DNA of 7,502 nucleotides. Source: an uncultured Bacilli bacterium (GTDB taxonomy: Bacteria > Bacillota_I > Bacilli_A > RF39 > UBA660). The number at the start of each line of letters is the position of its first letter. The first letter of the stretch is position 1. This document shows, piece after piece, positions 1-5,895 of this stretch. Under the pieces are notes generated by a model that was not told where the DNA came from, did not search any database, and saw only the letters and a list, made by a program, of their open reading frames with translations. A program made the position numbers and the translations under genes. The stretch covers positions 1 through 7,502 of the forward strand of contig CANPYA010000064.1 of NCBI GenBank assembly GCA_947587565.1. The letters run 5' to 3'.

Positions 1-1385
1 ACATTAAAAGTTATACCTTTACCAGTTATTTCTTTAAAATTAGTTACTTTTACTTTCTTAGAATCTTTAAATAAATTCATAATGTTTTGAGCAATTGGAT
101 GATTAGATAATTCTTCCCCACTAACTAAATATTTAATAATATCTTCTTTTTTATATTGATCATTTAATATTTCTAAATTATAATTTTCTATTTCATTATT
201 AGTAATTGTTCCGGTTTTATCAAAAATAATTTCTTCTAATTTTGTAGTGGCTTCTAAAAAATCACTACCTTTAATTAATATACCTTCCTTACTTGATGCC
301 CCAATACCAGAAAAATATGATAGCGGAACGGAAATCGCAATAGCACAAGGACAAGATACAACTAAGAAAACTAAAGCTCGATAAATAGCATCTTCAAAAG
401 TAACACTAGGAATGATTGGTAAAAGAACCGCAATAAGGATGGCTAAGCATAAGATAATTGGCGTATAAATCCGCGCGGCTTTAGAAACAAAATTTTCAGT
501 CTTCGCTTTTTTATCAGTCGCATTTTCCACTAAAGATAAGATTTGGGCAACGGTACTATTTTCATAAGTCTTAGAAACCTTTACTTCTAAAAGGCCATCC
601 GTATTAATGCTTCCGGATAAAACATTATCACCCTTTGTCACATTAACTAAAGCACTTTCACCAGTTAAGGCCTTATTATCTAAACGCGCATTCCCTTTTA
701 CAACTACACCATCTAAAGGAATCTTTTCGCCCTTTTTAATAACAATGACATCATCTATTTTGACTTCTTCAGGATTTATCTTAACAATTTCTTTACCCTT
801 TTTTAAATTAGCATATAATGGTTTAATATCCATAAGTTCACTAATACTTTTTCTTGAATTATTAACAGCCATATTTTCTAAGATTTTCCCAATTTCATAA
901 AGAATAATAACCATTAAACCTTCGTGAATATTATGGGTAAGATAAGCACCTACACAAGAAATTGTAATTAATAGATTCTCATCAATAATAAAACCATTAA
1001 ATAATTTTTTAACTGCGATTTTAAATACGCGCCATAGTAAAATAATGTATGAGGCAATAATTAGTATTTCTTGAATTAATTTGATTGGGATAATTAAACT
1101 TAAAGCAAATAAAAGAATACCCGAAACAAGTCTTATAATATCAAATTTTATTTTGTTATTAACTTCGGTGTTTTCCACATAGATATTTACATCTGGTTCA
1201 ATTCTTTTCGCAATTTTATTAGCTAGTTCTAAAACACCACTAGATTTTGGTGATTCAATACTTAAAGTTAATTTTGAAAAATTAATACTTGCTTTCGTAA
1301 TATTTTCTTCTTTATTTAAAGCATCTTCAATTTTCTTCGCACAATTTGGGCAACTTAAACCACTTATTTTAAATTTATAATTCAT
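1..1385 (-). CDS. cadA: P1B-type heavy-metal (Zn/Cd) exporting ATPase, C-terminus cut off by window edge
   Basis: This inner-membrane pump uses ATP to expel soft divalent metals. About 461 N-terminal residues are visible; the ATP-binding end and last helices lie outside. In order: an N-terminal HMA metal-binding domain (about 1-65) with C12-P-N-C15 after SGLS; membrane helices from about residue 70; the actuator loop with TGES (241-244); the transport motif CPC (345-347) in CPCAIAISVP; the phosphorylation motif DKTGT with D389; and SNHP with H429, a P1B hallmark. CPC followed by SxP matches the P1B-2 (Zn/Cd/Pb) group better than copper pumps, which read CPCxxxATP. The ATG at 1383-1385 starts the HMA domain and lies 11 bases inside the repressor gene's 3' end, with a weak AGGAT 12 bases upstream. 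An in-frame GTG at 1395-1397 is the only alternative before a stop. Co-transcription with the zinc-type repressor supports zinc as substrate. Cadmium or lead cannot be excluded. Confidence 0.93.
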   Translation of the reverse strand, partial: MNYKFKISGLSCPNCAKKIEDALNKEENITKASINFSKLTLSIESPKSSGVLELANKIAKRIEPDVNIYVENTEVNNKIKFDIIRLVSGILLFALSLIIPIKLIQEILIIASYIILLWRVFKIAVKKLFNGFIIDENLLITISCVGAYLTHNIHEGLMVIILYEIGKILENMAVNNSRKSISELMDIKPLYANLKKGKEIVKINPEEVKIDDVIVIKKGEKIPLDGVVVKGNARLDNKALTGESALVNVTKGDNVLSGSINTDGLLEVKVSKTYENSTVAQILSLVENATDKKAKTENFVSKAARIYTPIILCLAILIAVLLPIIPSVTFEDAIYRALVFLVVSCPCAIAISVPLSYFSGIGASSKEGILIKGSDFLEATTKLEEIIFDKTGTITNNEIENYNLEILNDQYKKEDIIKYLVSGEELSNHPIAQNIMNLFKDSKKVKVTNFKEITGKGITFN

Positions 1386-1668
1386 TAATATGTTCACATC
1401 CTAACTCAAATATTTTTTTAATATGCTCATCATCTAAAGCATAGTAGATGGTATTACCATCTTTCCTAAATTTAACTAATTTGGAAGACTTTAAAATTCT
1501 TAATTGATGAGAAACTGCCGATTGACTAATACCTACTCGATTCGTAATTTCTCCCACACTTAATTCTTCATCAATTAAAGCATTAATAATCTTGATCCGG
1601 GTGGAATCCCCAAAAATCTTAAACAATTCCGAGACATCAATAATAACATCATCATTAATTAATTGCAT
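1375..1668 (-). CDS. ArsR/SmtB-family metal-sensing repressor with alpha-5 zinc site
   Basis: A dimeric winged-helix repressor of 97 residues, a usual family length, expected to control its own operon with the downstream metal ATPase. The DNA-binding core runs from SVGEITNRVGIS through the recognition helix SQSAVSHQLRILK (48-60) to the wing KFRKDGNTIYYAL (66-78). The alpha-3N position reads ELSVGEI and lacks the cysteines of CadC-type lead/cadmium sensors. The C-terminal helix carries D80-x-H82, ten residues, then H93-x-x-E96, the spacing of the zinc-binding alpha-5 site in SmtB (CzrA has His in the last place). In this family metal binding releases DNA, so zinc should derepress the operon. 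The start is the ATG at 1666-1668 with AGGAG at 1676-1680, seven bases away. The family call is very secure. Zinc as the inducer is an inference from the site residues. Confidence 0.95.
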   Translation of the reverse strand: MQLINDDVIIDVSELFKIFGDSTRIKIINALIDEELSVGEITNRVGISQSAVSHQLRILKSSKLVKFRKDGNTIYYALDDEHIKKIFELGCEHINEL

Positions 1669-1683
1669 TTTTTTACTCCTAAC

Positions 1684-1705
1684 TATATGAATAATTGTTC
1701 ATATA
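1684..1705. promoter_or_regulatory. ArsR/SmtB operator palindrome
   Basis: A 22-bp near-perfect palindrome with half-sites TATATGAA and TTCATATA around the centre TAATTG. It resembles the 12-2-12 type operators with a TGAA...TTCA core bound by SmtB, CzrA and relatives. It lies just downstream of the predicted -10 box and covers the expected transcription start, so a bound repressor would block initiation. It ends 15 bases before the repressor start codon. Confidence 0.85.
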
Positions 1706-1710
1706 TAAAT

Positions 1711-1739
1711 ATACTACCACTATATTATAAATATGTCCA
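1711..1739 (-). promoter_or_regulatory. Promoter of the repressor-ATPase operon
   Basis: On the minus strand TGGACA (1734-1739) and TAGTAT (1711-1716) are separated by 17 bases, a good sigma-A spacing. The predicted start near 1704 falls inside the operator palindrome. A TATAAT also lies at 1724-1729 but has no -35 at a suitable distance. Confidence 0.6.
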
Positions 1740-1740
1740 T

Positions 1741-1775
1741 ATAAAAAGGAAAATTTTTATTTTTTATTTTCCTTT
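1741..1775 (-). terminator. Terminator of proS
   Basis: Inverted arms AAAGGAAAAT and ATTTTCCTTT (1745-1754 and 1766-1775) flank an 11-base loop. On the minus strand the stem runs into TTTTTAT. The 10-bp stem is AT-rich with only two G-C pairs and contains the proS stop codon, so the terminator begins within the end of the gene. It separates proS from the metal operon. Confidence 0.55.
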
Positions 1776-3466
1776 ACATAATTTATAACATAATCGACTA
1801 CTTTATCATAAGGCATTTCGGTAAATTCTTTACTAGTTCTTGCCTTTACTTCAACTAAATTATCATTTATTTTTTTACCAATTGTTATTCTTAAAGGTAT
1901 GCCAATTAAATCCATATCTTTAAATTTAACTCCCGGTCTTTCATCCCGATTATCTAGTAAAACATCGATCCCCGCATCTTTTAATTTATCATATAATTCA
2001 TTAGATTTTTCAGCTTGAACATCATCTTTACTATCGATTAAAACAATACATACTTCAAAAGGCGCCACATTTATTGGGAAAACCATCCCAAATTCATCAC
2101 TATTTTGTTCGATAATACTCGCTAAAGTACGACCGACACCTAAACCATAACAACCCATAACAACCGGTACTTCTTCATTATTTTCATTTAAGTAAGTAAG
2201 ACCTAATTTAGTAGCATACTTAGTACCTAATTTAAATAAGTTTCCAATTTCAATTCCTTTTTTAAAATATAACTTACCACCTTTAGTACCACCACAAACA
2301 GGACAAATATCGCCTTCTTCGACATTAACAATATCACCCACATAATCATAACGAATATTATTGGGATTAGCATTAATATAATGATAGCCTTCTTTATTGC
2401 CACCACAACAGAAATTGCGCATATTAAGTACTTCTCTATCTACTACAATCTTGGCATCTAAATCAATTGGTCCCGTAAAACCAGGAACAGCATTACTTGT
2501 CGCAATTAACTCGTCTGTTGCAAAATTAATTTCTGATACTCCTAAAAGTTTACAAGCTTTAACTAAATTTAATTCCCTATCGCCTCTTACAAAGAAAACC
2601 ACTAATTCATCATTAACATTCATAAGTAAGGCTTTAACGGAATTTTTAGGATTTATTTTTAAATAATTACATACTTCTTCAATTGTTTTAGAATGAGGCG
2701 TTTCTACTAACTCTAATTCTTTTTCTTCTTCCTTATTTATAGTATTTGTTACAACTTCCGAAACTTCTAAGTTAGATGCATAATCACATTTATCACATAA
2801 TACTAAAACATCTTCACCAATATCGGTTACGGCTTGATATTCTTCGGATAAAGAGCCACCCATAACTCCGGTATCGGCTTTAACTATTTTATAATTTATT
2901 CCTAAACGATCATAAATTTGATTATAAGCTGTTTTCATTTTTAAATAAGATAAATTTAAACCATCTTCATCACGATCAAAAGAATAAGCATCTTTCATAA
3001 TAAATTCTCTTACTCTAATAAGACCATATCTAGGTCTTGGTTCATCTCGAAATTTATCGGCTTGTTGATATATTGTAAAAGGTAAGTCTTTATAACTATG
3101 AACAACATTTTTGGCTGCAATAGTAAATAATTCTTCATGCGTAGGTCCTAAAGAATATGGTTTATCAAAACGGTCTTTTAAATTAAACATACTTTTTCCA
3201 AGCAATTCTAACCGACCACAAGCATCATAATATTCACTTGGAATTAAACTAGGCATTAATAATTCTTGAGCTCCTGCCTTATCCATTTCTTCTTTAACAA
3301 TATTCCGGATTTTATCTAAGACTTTTAAACCCATCGGCAAATACATATAAATACCAGCTCCAACTTTTTTAATCATTCCAGCTCGAACTAGTAAATTTCC
3401 ACTTTTGCTTTCTTCATCTTTTGCATCTTCTCTTAAAGTATAAAAATAACTTTGTTTTAATTTCAT
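1757..3466 (-). CDS. proS: Prolyl-tRNA synthetase, bacterial type with editing domain
   Basis: This cytosolic class II enzyme joins proline to tRNA-Pro using ATP. It has 569 residues, normal for the bacterial form. The catalytic core carries the motif 1 region (about 45-73, PMGLKVLDKI through MPSL), GPTHEE (107-112), motif 2 (139-163, starting FRDEPRPRYG) and motif 3 (438-454, GCYGLGVGRT). The inserted editing domain, which removes alanine mischarged to tRNA-Pro, spans about 224-400. It includes NSVKALL with K278, where family members have the editing lysine, and GFTGPID (329-335). Two CxxC pairs, C224/C227 and C388/C391, bracket the domain and could form a zinc knuckle (inference). The anticodon-binding domain fills about 468-569. 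The ATG at 3464-3466 has AGAAGG six bases upstream (3473-3478). No T-box sequence such as GGNACC is seen in the leader, so regulation is unclear. All catalytic motifs look intact. Confidence 0.98.
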   Translation of the reverse strand: MKLKQSYFYTLREDAKDEESKSGNLLVRAGMIKKVGAGIYMYLPMGLKVLDKIRNIVKEEMDKAGAQELLMPSLIPSEYYDACGRLELLGKSMFNLKDRFDKPYSLGPTHEELFTIAAKNVVHSYKDLPFTIYQQADKFRDEPRPRYGLIRVREFIMKDAYSFDRDEDGLNLSYLKMKTAYNQIYDRLGINYKIVKADTGVMGGSLSEEYQAVTDIGEDVLVLCDKCDYASNLEVSEVVTNTINKEEEKELELVETPHSKTIEEVCNYLKINPKNSVKALLMNVNDELVVFFVRGDRELNLVKACKLLGVSEINFATDELIATSNAVPGFTGPIDLDAKIVVDREVLNMRNFCCGGNKEGYHYINANPNNIRYDYVGDIVNVEEGDICPVCGGTKGGKLYFKKGIEIGNLFKLGTKYATKLGLTYLNENNEEVPVVMGCYGLGVGRTLASIIEQNSDEFGMVFPINVAPFEVCIVLIDSKDDVQAEKSNELYDKLKDAGIDVLLDNRDERPGVKFKDMDLIGIPLRITIGKKINDNLVEVKARTSKEFTEMPYDKVVDYVINYVKENKK

Positions 3467-3491
3467 GATTTGCCTTCTTTCTCTTTAATTA

Positions 3492-3497
3492 ATTATA
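3492..3497 (-). promoter_or_regulatory. Possible -10 box of proS
   Basis: A perfect TATAAT on the minus strand. Transcription would start near 3485, giving a leader of about 19 bases that includes the AGAAGG ribosome site. No convincing -35 is visible: the hexamer at 17 bases spacing reads TTTCTT. The box lies just past the U-run of a hairpin, which would insulate it from upstream transcription. Confidence 0.4.
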
Positions 3498-3509
3498 ATC
3501 TAAAACTTT

Positions 3510-3547
3510 AAAAAAAGAAAGATTCTACTAATAATCTTTAATCTTTC
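3510..3547 (-). terminator. Hairpin with U-run upstream of proS
   Basis: Arms GAAAGATT (3517-3524) and AATCTTTC (3540-3547) pair over a 15-base loop. On the minus strand the stem leads into seven Ts (3510-3516). A shorter alternative pairs 3518-3524 with 3533-3539. It could end transcripts reading in from the DUF3800 gene about 250 bases upstream, or act as a leader attenuator of proS. The stem is AT-rich, so strength is uncertain. Confidence 0.45.
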
Positions 3548-3688
3548 ATATAAAACTTTATTTCAAATTCCAAAATTTTAAGTAAAAAACAGATTTAATA
3601 TTATTATATAAAAATAATTTAACCAATTATTATTTTTATCTTCTATTCTGTAATAGGAATTTTAAAAATAATTTTGCATATACTAATG

Positions 3689-3717
3689 TTGACAATTATC
3701 ATTATTAATGGTAACAT
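3689..3717 (+). promoter_or_regulatory. Plus-strand promoter for the structured RNA
   Basis: A consensus -35 TTGACA (3689-3694), a 17-base spacer, and TAACAT (3712-3717; four of six consensus bases). The predicted start, seven bases beyond the -10, is A3724, exactly the first base of the 15-bp closing stem of the RNA. It is the only promoter I can support on the plus strand, and no protein gene follows it. Confidence 0.55.
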
Positions 3718-3722
3718 TGTCA
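3690..3722. repeat. Inverted repeat enclosing the plus-strand promoter
   Basis: The arms TGACAAT (3690-3696) and ATTGTCA (3716-3722) are perfect inverses. Nested inside, TATCATT (3697-3703) pairs with AATGGTA (3707-3713) with one G-U on the plus strand, and two unpaired bases AC sit between the arms. As DNA it could be an operator over the -35 and -10. As RNA it would be a 14-bp hairpin if transcription begins further upstream. The left part (3688-3706) also resembles a Fur box loosely, 14 of 19 positions by my alignment to the GATAAT-based consensus. Confidence 0.5.
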
Positions 3723-3723
3723 T

Positions 3724-3800
3724 ATAAGAACTCTGTTCAATCCGAAGCTTTACGTTTAGTACGTGAAAGGTTTATGTAGGAAGAATGGAGTTTTTATTTT
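3724..3800 (+). ncRNA. Candidate small structured RNA, convergent with the DUF3800 gene
   Basis: About 75 bases fold compactly on the plus strand. Bases 3724-3738 pair with 3783-3797 in a continuous 15-bp stem containing three G-U pairs (3728-3793, 3734-3787, 3735-3786). After a small internal loop, 3741-3743 (UCC) pairs with 3779-3781 (GGA). An inner hairpin pairs CUUU (3748-3751) with AAAG (3766-3769) and ACGU (3752-3755) with ACGU (3761-3764), with G3765 bulged and a five-base loop. The 3' side ends GGAG followed by UUUUUAUUUU, which would serve as an intrinsic terminator. On the minus strand the G-U pairs become C-A mismatches, so the plus strand is the likely RNA. No open reading frame of note lies in it. 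Its 3' end overlaps the DUF3800 stop codon. It resembles no tRNA, SRP RNA, 6S RNA or riboswitch I know. It may belong to the DUF3800-associated RNA motifs that I recall from comparative genomics. Function unknown. Confidence 0.6.
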
Positions 3801-4633
3801 GGCTTTTTAGTTAAAGATGAATCAAATACACTATTTTTAGATTTAAAGCACCAATGTCTGTAAGGGTCTTTCCAGTAATTAGAAAAATCATTCCTAATAC
3901 TAGTTGAAATGCCAATATTAAAATTTGGATAGAAACTCCTAATGTTCCTTAAAATGTTTTTATATAACTTTTCTTTAGCTATTGTTCTTTTGCCACGAGA
4001 ACGACTACCTGGTATTTTTTCTTTATCCAAATTATTTAATTTGAAATTCATTGCTCCAAGTATTATATCCATACATTGCAATATAACATGATTTTTAGAA
4101 TCTACTTCTGCTATATCTTCATTATAAATATGAACATTATTTATGCAAAAAACATCGTTAAGTGCATAAATATAACCTTTAAACTCTTTATTTTTCTTTT
4201 TTGTATCAGGTAATTTATCAAAATATAGTTTTAAAGATACTTGGTCTTTTTCTCTCGGATTGCAAAAGTCTATTCCAAAAGCGTGTTTAATAAATTGATA
4301 ATATAATAGAAAATATTCTTTTTTCCTATGCTCTTTAGTTAGATTTTGTGGTACTTGCGCATTTTGTCTGAACATAATTCTTATTTTAATTTTATTTGAT
4401 TTAACAAATTCGAAAAAATAATCCATTAAAGCTATATATTTATCTAAATATTGTTCAGTAACTTTTGTCCATTTAACTTCTTGAAATAAACCTAATTCTT
4501 CTTTTTTAAGATTAAGTTTATTACTTATCTTTTCAAGATATATATAATTAACCAAAGCCCCGCCATAAAAATTACTAAAATATTTTCCTTTTCTATGTGA
4601 TTCGTCAGCATAAATTAAATATTGTTTTTCCAT
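3794..4633 (-). CDS. DUF3800 domain-containing protein, function unknown
   Basis: A 279-residue soluble protein without signal peptide or membrane segment. The N-terminus has the family signature: a strand then YADES with D10-E11 (more often IDESG), followed by YGGALV. Further family-like elements are EVKWTK (52-57), LYFDK with D139, and E176-V-D178 leading to the QCMD block (186-189, Q186 and D189), which resembles the usual QxxDxxxG ending. These spaced acidic residues would suit a metal-dependent nuclease, but this is inference and no activity is established. A basic stretch (GSRSRGKR, 209-216) and a C-terminal NFNIG...YRHW segment follow. The ATG at 4631-4633 has GGTGA at 4638-4642 as ribosome site. 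The gene is alone between its own promoter and a convergent small RNA, and such genes are often found in phages and mobile regions. No integrase, target duplication or clear codon shift is visible here. Confidence 0.85.
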   Translation of the reverse strand: MEKQYLIYADESHRKGKYFSNFYGGALVNYIYLEKISNKLNLKKEELGLFQEVKWTKVTEQYLDKYIALMDYFFEFVKSNKIKIRIMFRQNAQVPQNLTKEHRKKEYFLLYYQFIKHAFGIDFCNPREKDQVSLKLYFDKLPDTKKKNKEFKGYIYALNDVFCINNVHIYNEDIAEVDSKNHVILQCMDIILGAMNFKLNNLDKEKIPGSRSRGKRTIAKEKLYKNILRNIRSFYPNFNIGISTSIRNDFSNYWKDPYRHWCFKSKNSVFDSSLTKKPK

Positions 4634-4652
4634 TATATCACCATTAAAAAAT

Positions 4653-4680
4653 ATTCTATCATAACTTCTTATCTTTTCAA
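4653..4680 (-). promoter_or_regulatory. Promoter of the DUF3800 gene
   Basis: On the minus strand TTGAAA (4675-4680) and TAGAAT (4653-4658) are each one base from consensus, with a 16-base spacer. The predicted start is near 4646, giving a leader of about 13 bases that just contains the GGTGA ribosome site. The gene therefore looks independently transcribed. Confidence 0.65.
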
Positions 4681-4751
4681 ATATAATTCAATTATTTTGT
4701 AAAAATATTTTAAAATTATATATTTTCATAATTTTAAAAAGTATTGCAATC

Positions 4752-4793
4752 AAAAAAGATTTAAGAACTCACATTTTTATCTTAAATCTTTTT
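4752..4793 (-). terminator. Terminator of the dehydrogenase gene
   Basis: Perfect 14-bp arms (4753-4766 and 4780-4793) flank a 13-base loop. On the minus strand the stem starts six bases after the dehydrogenase stop and runs into six Ts (4752-4757). It is AT-rich but long. It separates the dehydrogenase from the DUF3800 gene. The plus strand also has a short T-run, but no gene there needs it. Confidence 0.75.
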
Positions 4794-4798
4794 ATTTT

Positions 4799-5812
4799 CT
4801 ATTTATTAGGGTCAACTATTATTTTAATAGAACTTGATTTACCACTAGTTAATTCTTCATAAGCATTTTGAACTTCTTCTAAGGTAATTTCTTTAGAAAT
4901 AAATTTATCAACATCGATTTCATGATTAGCAATCATATCAATACATTTACCAAATTCTTCTTTTGTATAAGCAATTGCGCCAATTAAAGTAAGTTCTTTC
5001 ATAACTGCACTTATTGTAGCCATATTTATTGGTGTCATAGAAACACCCACTAAAATAACCCGGCCTCCGGCTTTAACTAAATTCATGGCACTATTAACAG
5101 CAGGAGCATTCCCACAACATTCAATAACGACATCATATTTACCGGCATTCTTTTGCATTTCTTCTTCATCTAAAGCATTTAAGTAACTATCGGCAACTCC
5201 TAAATCAATGGCCATTTTAGCCCGATTAATATTAGCTTCAGATACCACTACTTTACTTGCACCACTTTTTTTCGCAAACATAGCGGACATTAAACCAATA
5301 ACACCAGCCCCAACTACTAAAACTTCATCACCAACATTAATATTGGCTAAATTAGTTGCATGATAACAAACAGCGGTTGGTTCTACTAAAGCTCCTTCTT
5401 CAAAACTCATATTATCCGGAAGCTTAAAGACCATATCACTTCTTACTTTTAGCATTGGTTCTAAGCCACCGGGATTATCTAGTGAAAGACCACTCGCATG
5501 ATTCCAAGTTTCCGCACAATAATGAATATCTCCTCTTAAACAAGCTTCACACTTACCACAAGGTGATAATGGTAATGCTGTTACCCGGTCACCAACTTTT
5601 ATGTCTTCTCTACCACCATTGTCTTTAACAACACCCGCATATTCATGACCCATTACTAAACCAACGGGTCCACCTAATTCAAAGTAATGTAAATCCGAAC
5701 CACAAATTCCCGTTTTCTTAACTTCGATTAAAACTTTTTCTTCTTCTTTTTCCGGAGCAGCTGTTTCTTTAATTTCAAACTCTCTTGCTCCTTTAATTGC
5801 TACACATTTCAT
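4799..5812 (-). CDS. Zinc-dependent medium-chain alcohol/polyol dehydrogenase
   Basis: A cytosolic NAD(P)-dependent oxidoreductase of the sorbitol/threonine dehydrogenase-like MDR group, 337 residues. Catalytic zinc ligands are C37 (in GICGSD), H56-E57 (GHEYAG) and probably E144 (LVEPTAV). The structural zinc site has four cysteines, C85, C88, C91 and C99. The Rossmann fold carries GAGVIG (168-173). An acidic E192 after the second strand suggests NAD rather than NADP. The substrate cannot be read from sequence: sorbitol, threonine, butanediol or a sugar-alcohol phosphate are all possible. The start is the ATG at 5810-5812, with AGGAGG eight bases upstream (5821-5826). A longer frame up to 5884 would add 24 atypical residues and run through this ribosome site and the promoter, so I rejected it. 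No partner pathway gene is adjacent. Confidence 0.93.
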   Translation of the reverse strand: MKCVAIKGAREFEIKETAAPEKEEEKVLIEVKKTGICGSDLHYFELGGPVGLVMGHEYAGVVKDNGGREDIKVGDRVTALPLSPCGKCEACLRGDIHYCAETWNHASGLSLDNPGGLEPMLKVRSDMVFKLPDNMSFEEGALVEPTAVCYHATNLANINVGDEVLVVGAGVIGLMSAMFAKKSGASKVVVSEANINRAKMAIDLGVADSYLNALDEEEMQKNAGKYDVVIECCGNAPAVNSAMNLVKAGGRVILVGVSMTPINMATISAVMKELTLIGAIAYTKEEFGKCIDMIANHEIDVDKFISKEITLEEVQNAYEELTSGKSSSIKIIVDPNK

Positions 5813-5817
5813 TATGT

Positions 5818-5853
5818 AATCCTCCTTATTTTTATTATAACATTTAGAGGATT
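5818..5853 (-). repeat. Inverted repeat able to mask the dehydrogenase ribosome site
   Basis: On the minus strand AATCCTC (5847-5853) is the perfect inverse of GAGGATT (5818-5824), which includes most of the Shine-Dalgarno site. The 22-base gap contains the TATAAT box. Only transcripts that read in from upstream would carry both arms. Confidence 0.45.
5834..5842 (-). promoter_or_regulatory. Extended -10 promoter of the dehydrogenase gene
   Basis: The minus strand reads TG-T-TATAAT, an extended -10 with a perfect hexamer (5834-5839). The -35 position is poor (TTTATA at 17 bases), which the extended motif can compensate for. The start would be near 5827, giving a short leader that begins at the AGGAGG site. 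Confidence 0.6.
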
Positions 5854-5895
5854 TTTTATAAATTAAATTACTTTCATTTGACACTTAACTTGACA

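Noticed and set aside
607..900. Plus-strand open frame of 97 codons
   Set aside because: It lies antisense to the metal ATPase over the TGES region, has no ribosome site, and reads as serine/leucine-rich low-complexity sequence. It is a shadow of the real gene.
2397..2666. Plus-strand open frame of 89 codons
   Set aside because: It is antisense to the proS editing domain, without start signals or a recognisable product.
3600..3675. AT-only repeats: AAAAATAATTT at 3610-3620 and 3664-3674, and a weak inverted repeat at 3610-3637
   Set aside because: They consist only of A and T in a very AT-rich spacer, are imperfect, and are expected by chance. No function can be supported. Nothing else was found between 3548 and 3680.
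3736..3743. GTTCAATCC, like the T-arm of a tRNA
   Set aside because: No acceptor, D or anticodon arms can be formed around it. The bases are instead explained by the closing stem of the structured RNA.
3467..3793. T-box or other riboswitch for proS
   Set aside because: No T-box GGNACC sequence or specifier stem is visible on the minus strand, and the structured element found there is better as a plus-strand RNA.
3500..4750. DUF3800 segment as an insertion sequence or prophage remnant
   Set aside because: No terminal inverted repeats, target duplication, transposase or integrase fragment could be found. Base composition is like the neighbours by eye.
5813..5884. 24-residue N-terminal extension of the dehydrogenase
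   Set aside because: It would run through the TATAAT box and the AGGAGG site, and the extra residues do not look like the family. The ATG at 5812 is far better.
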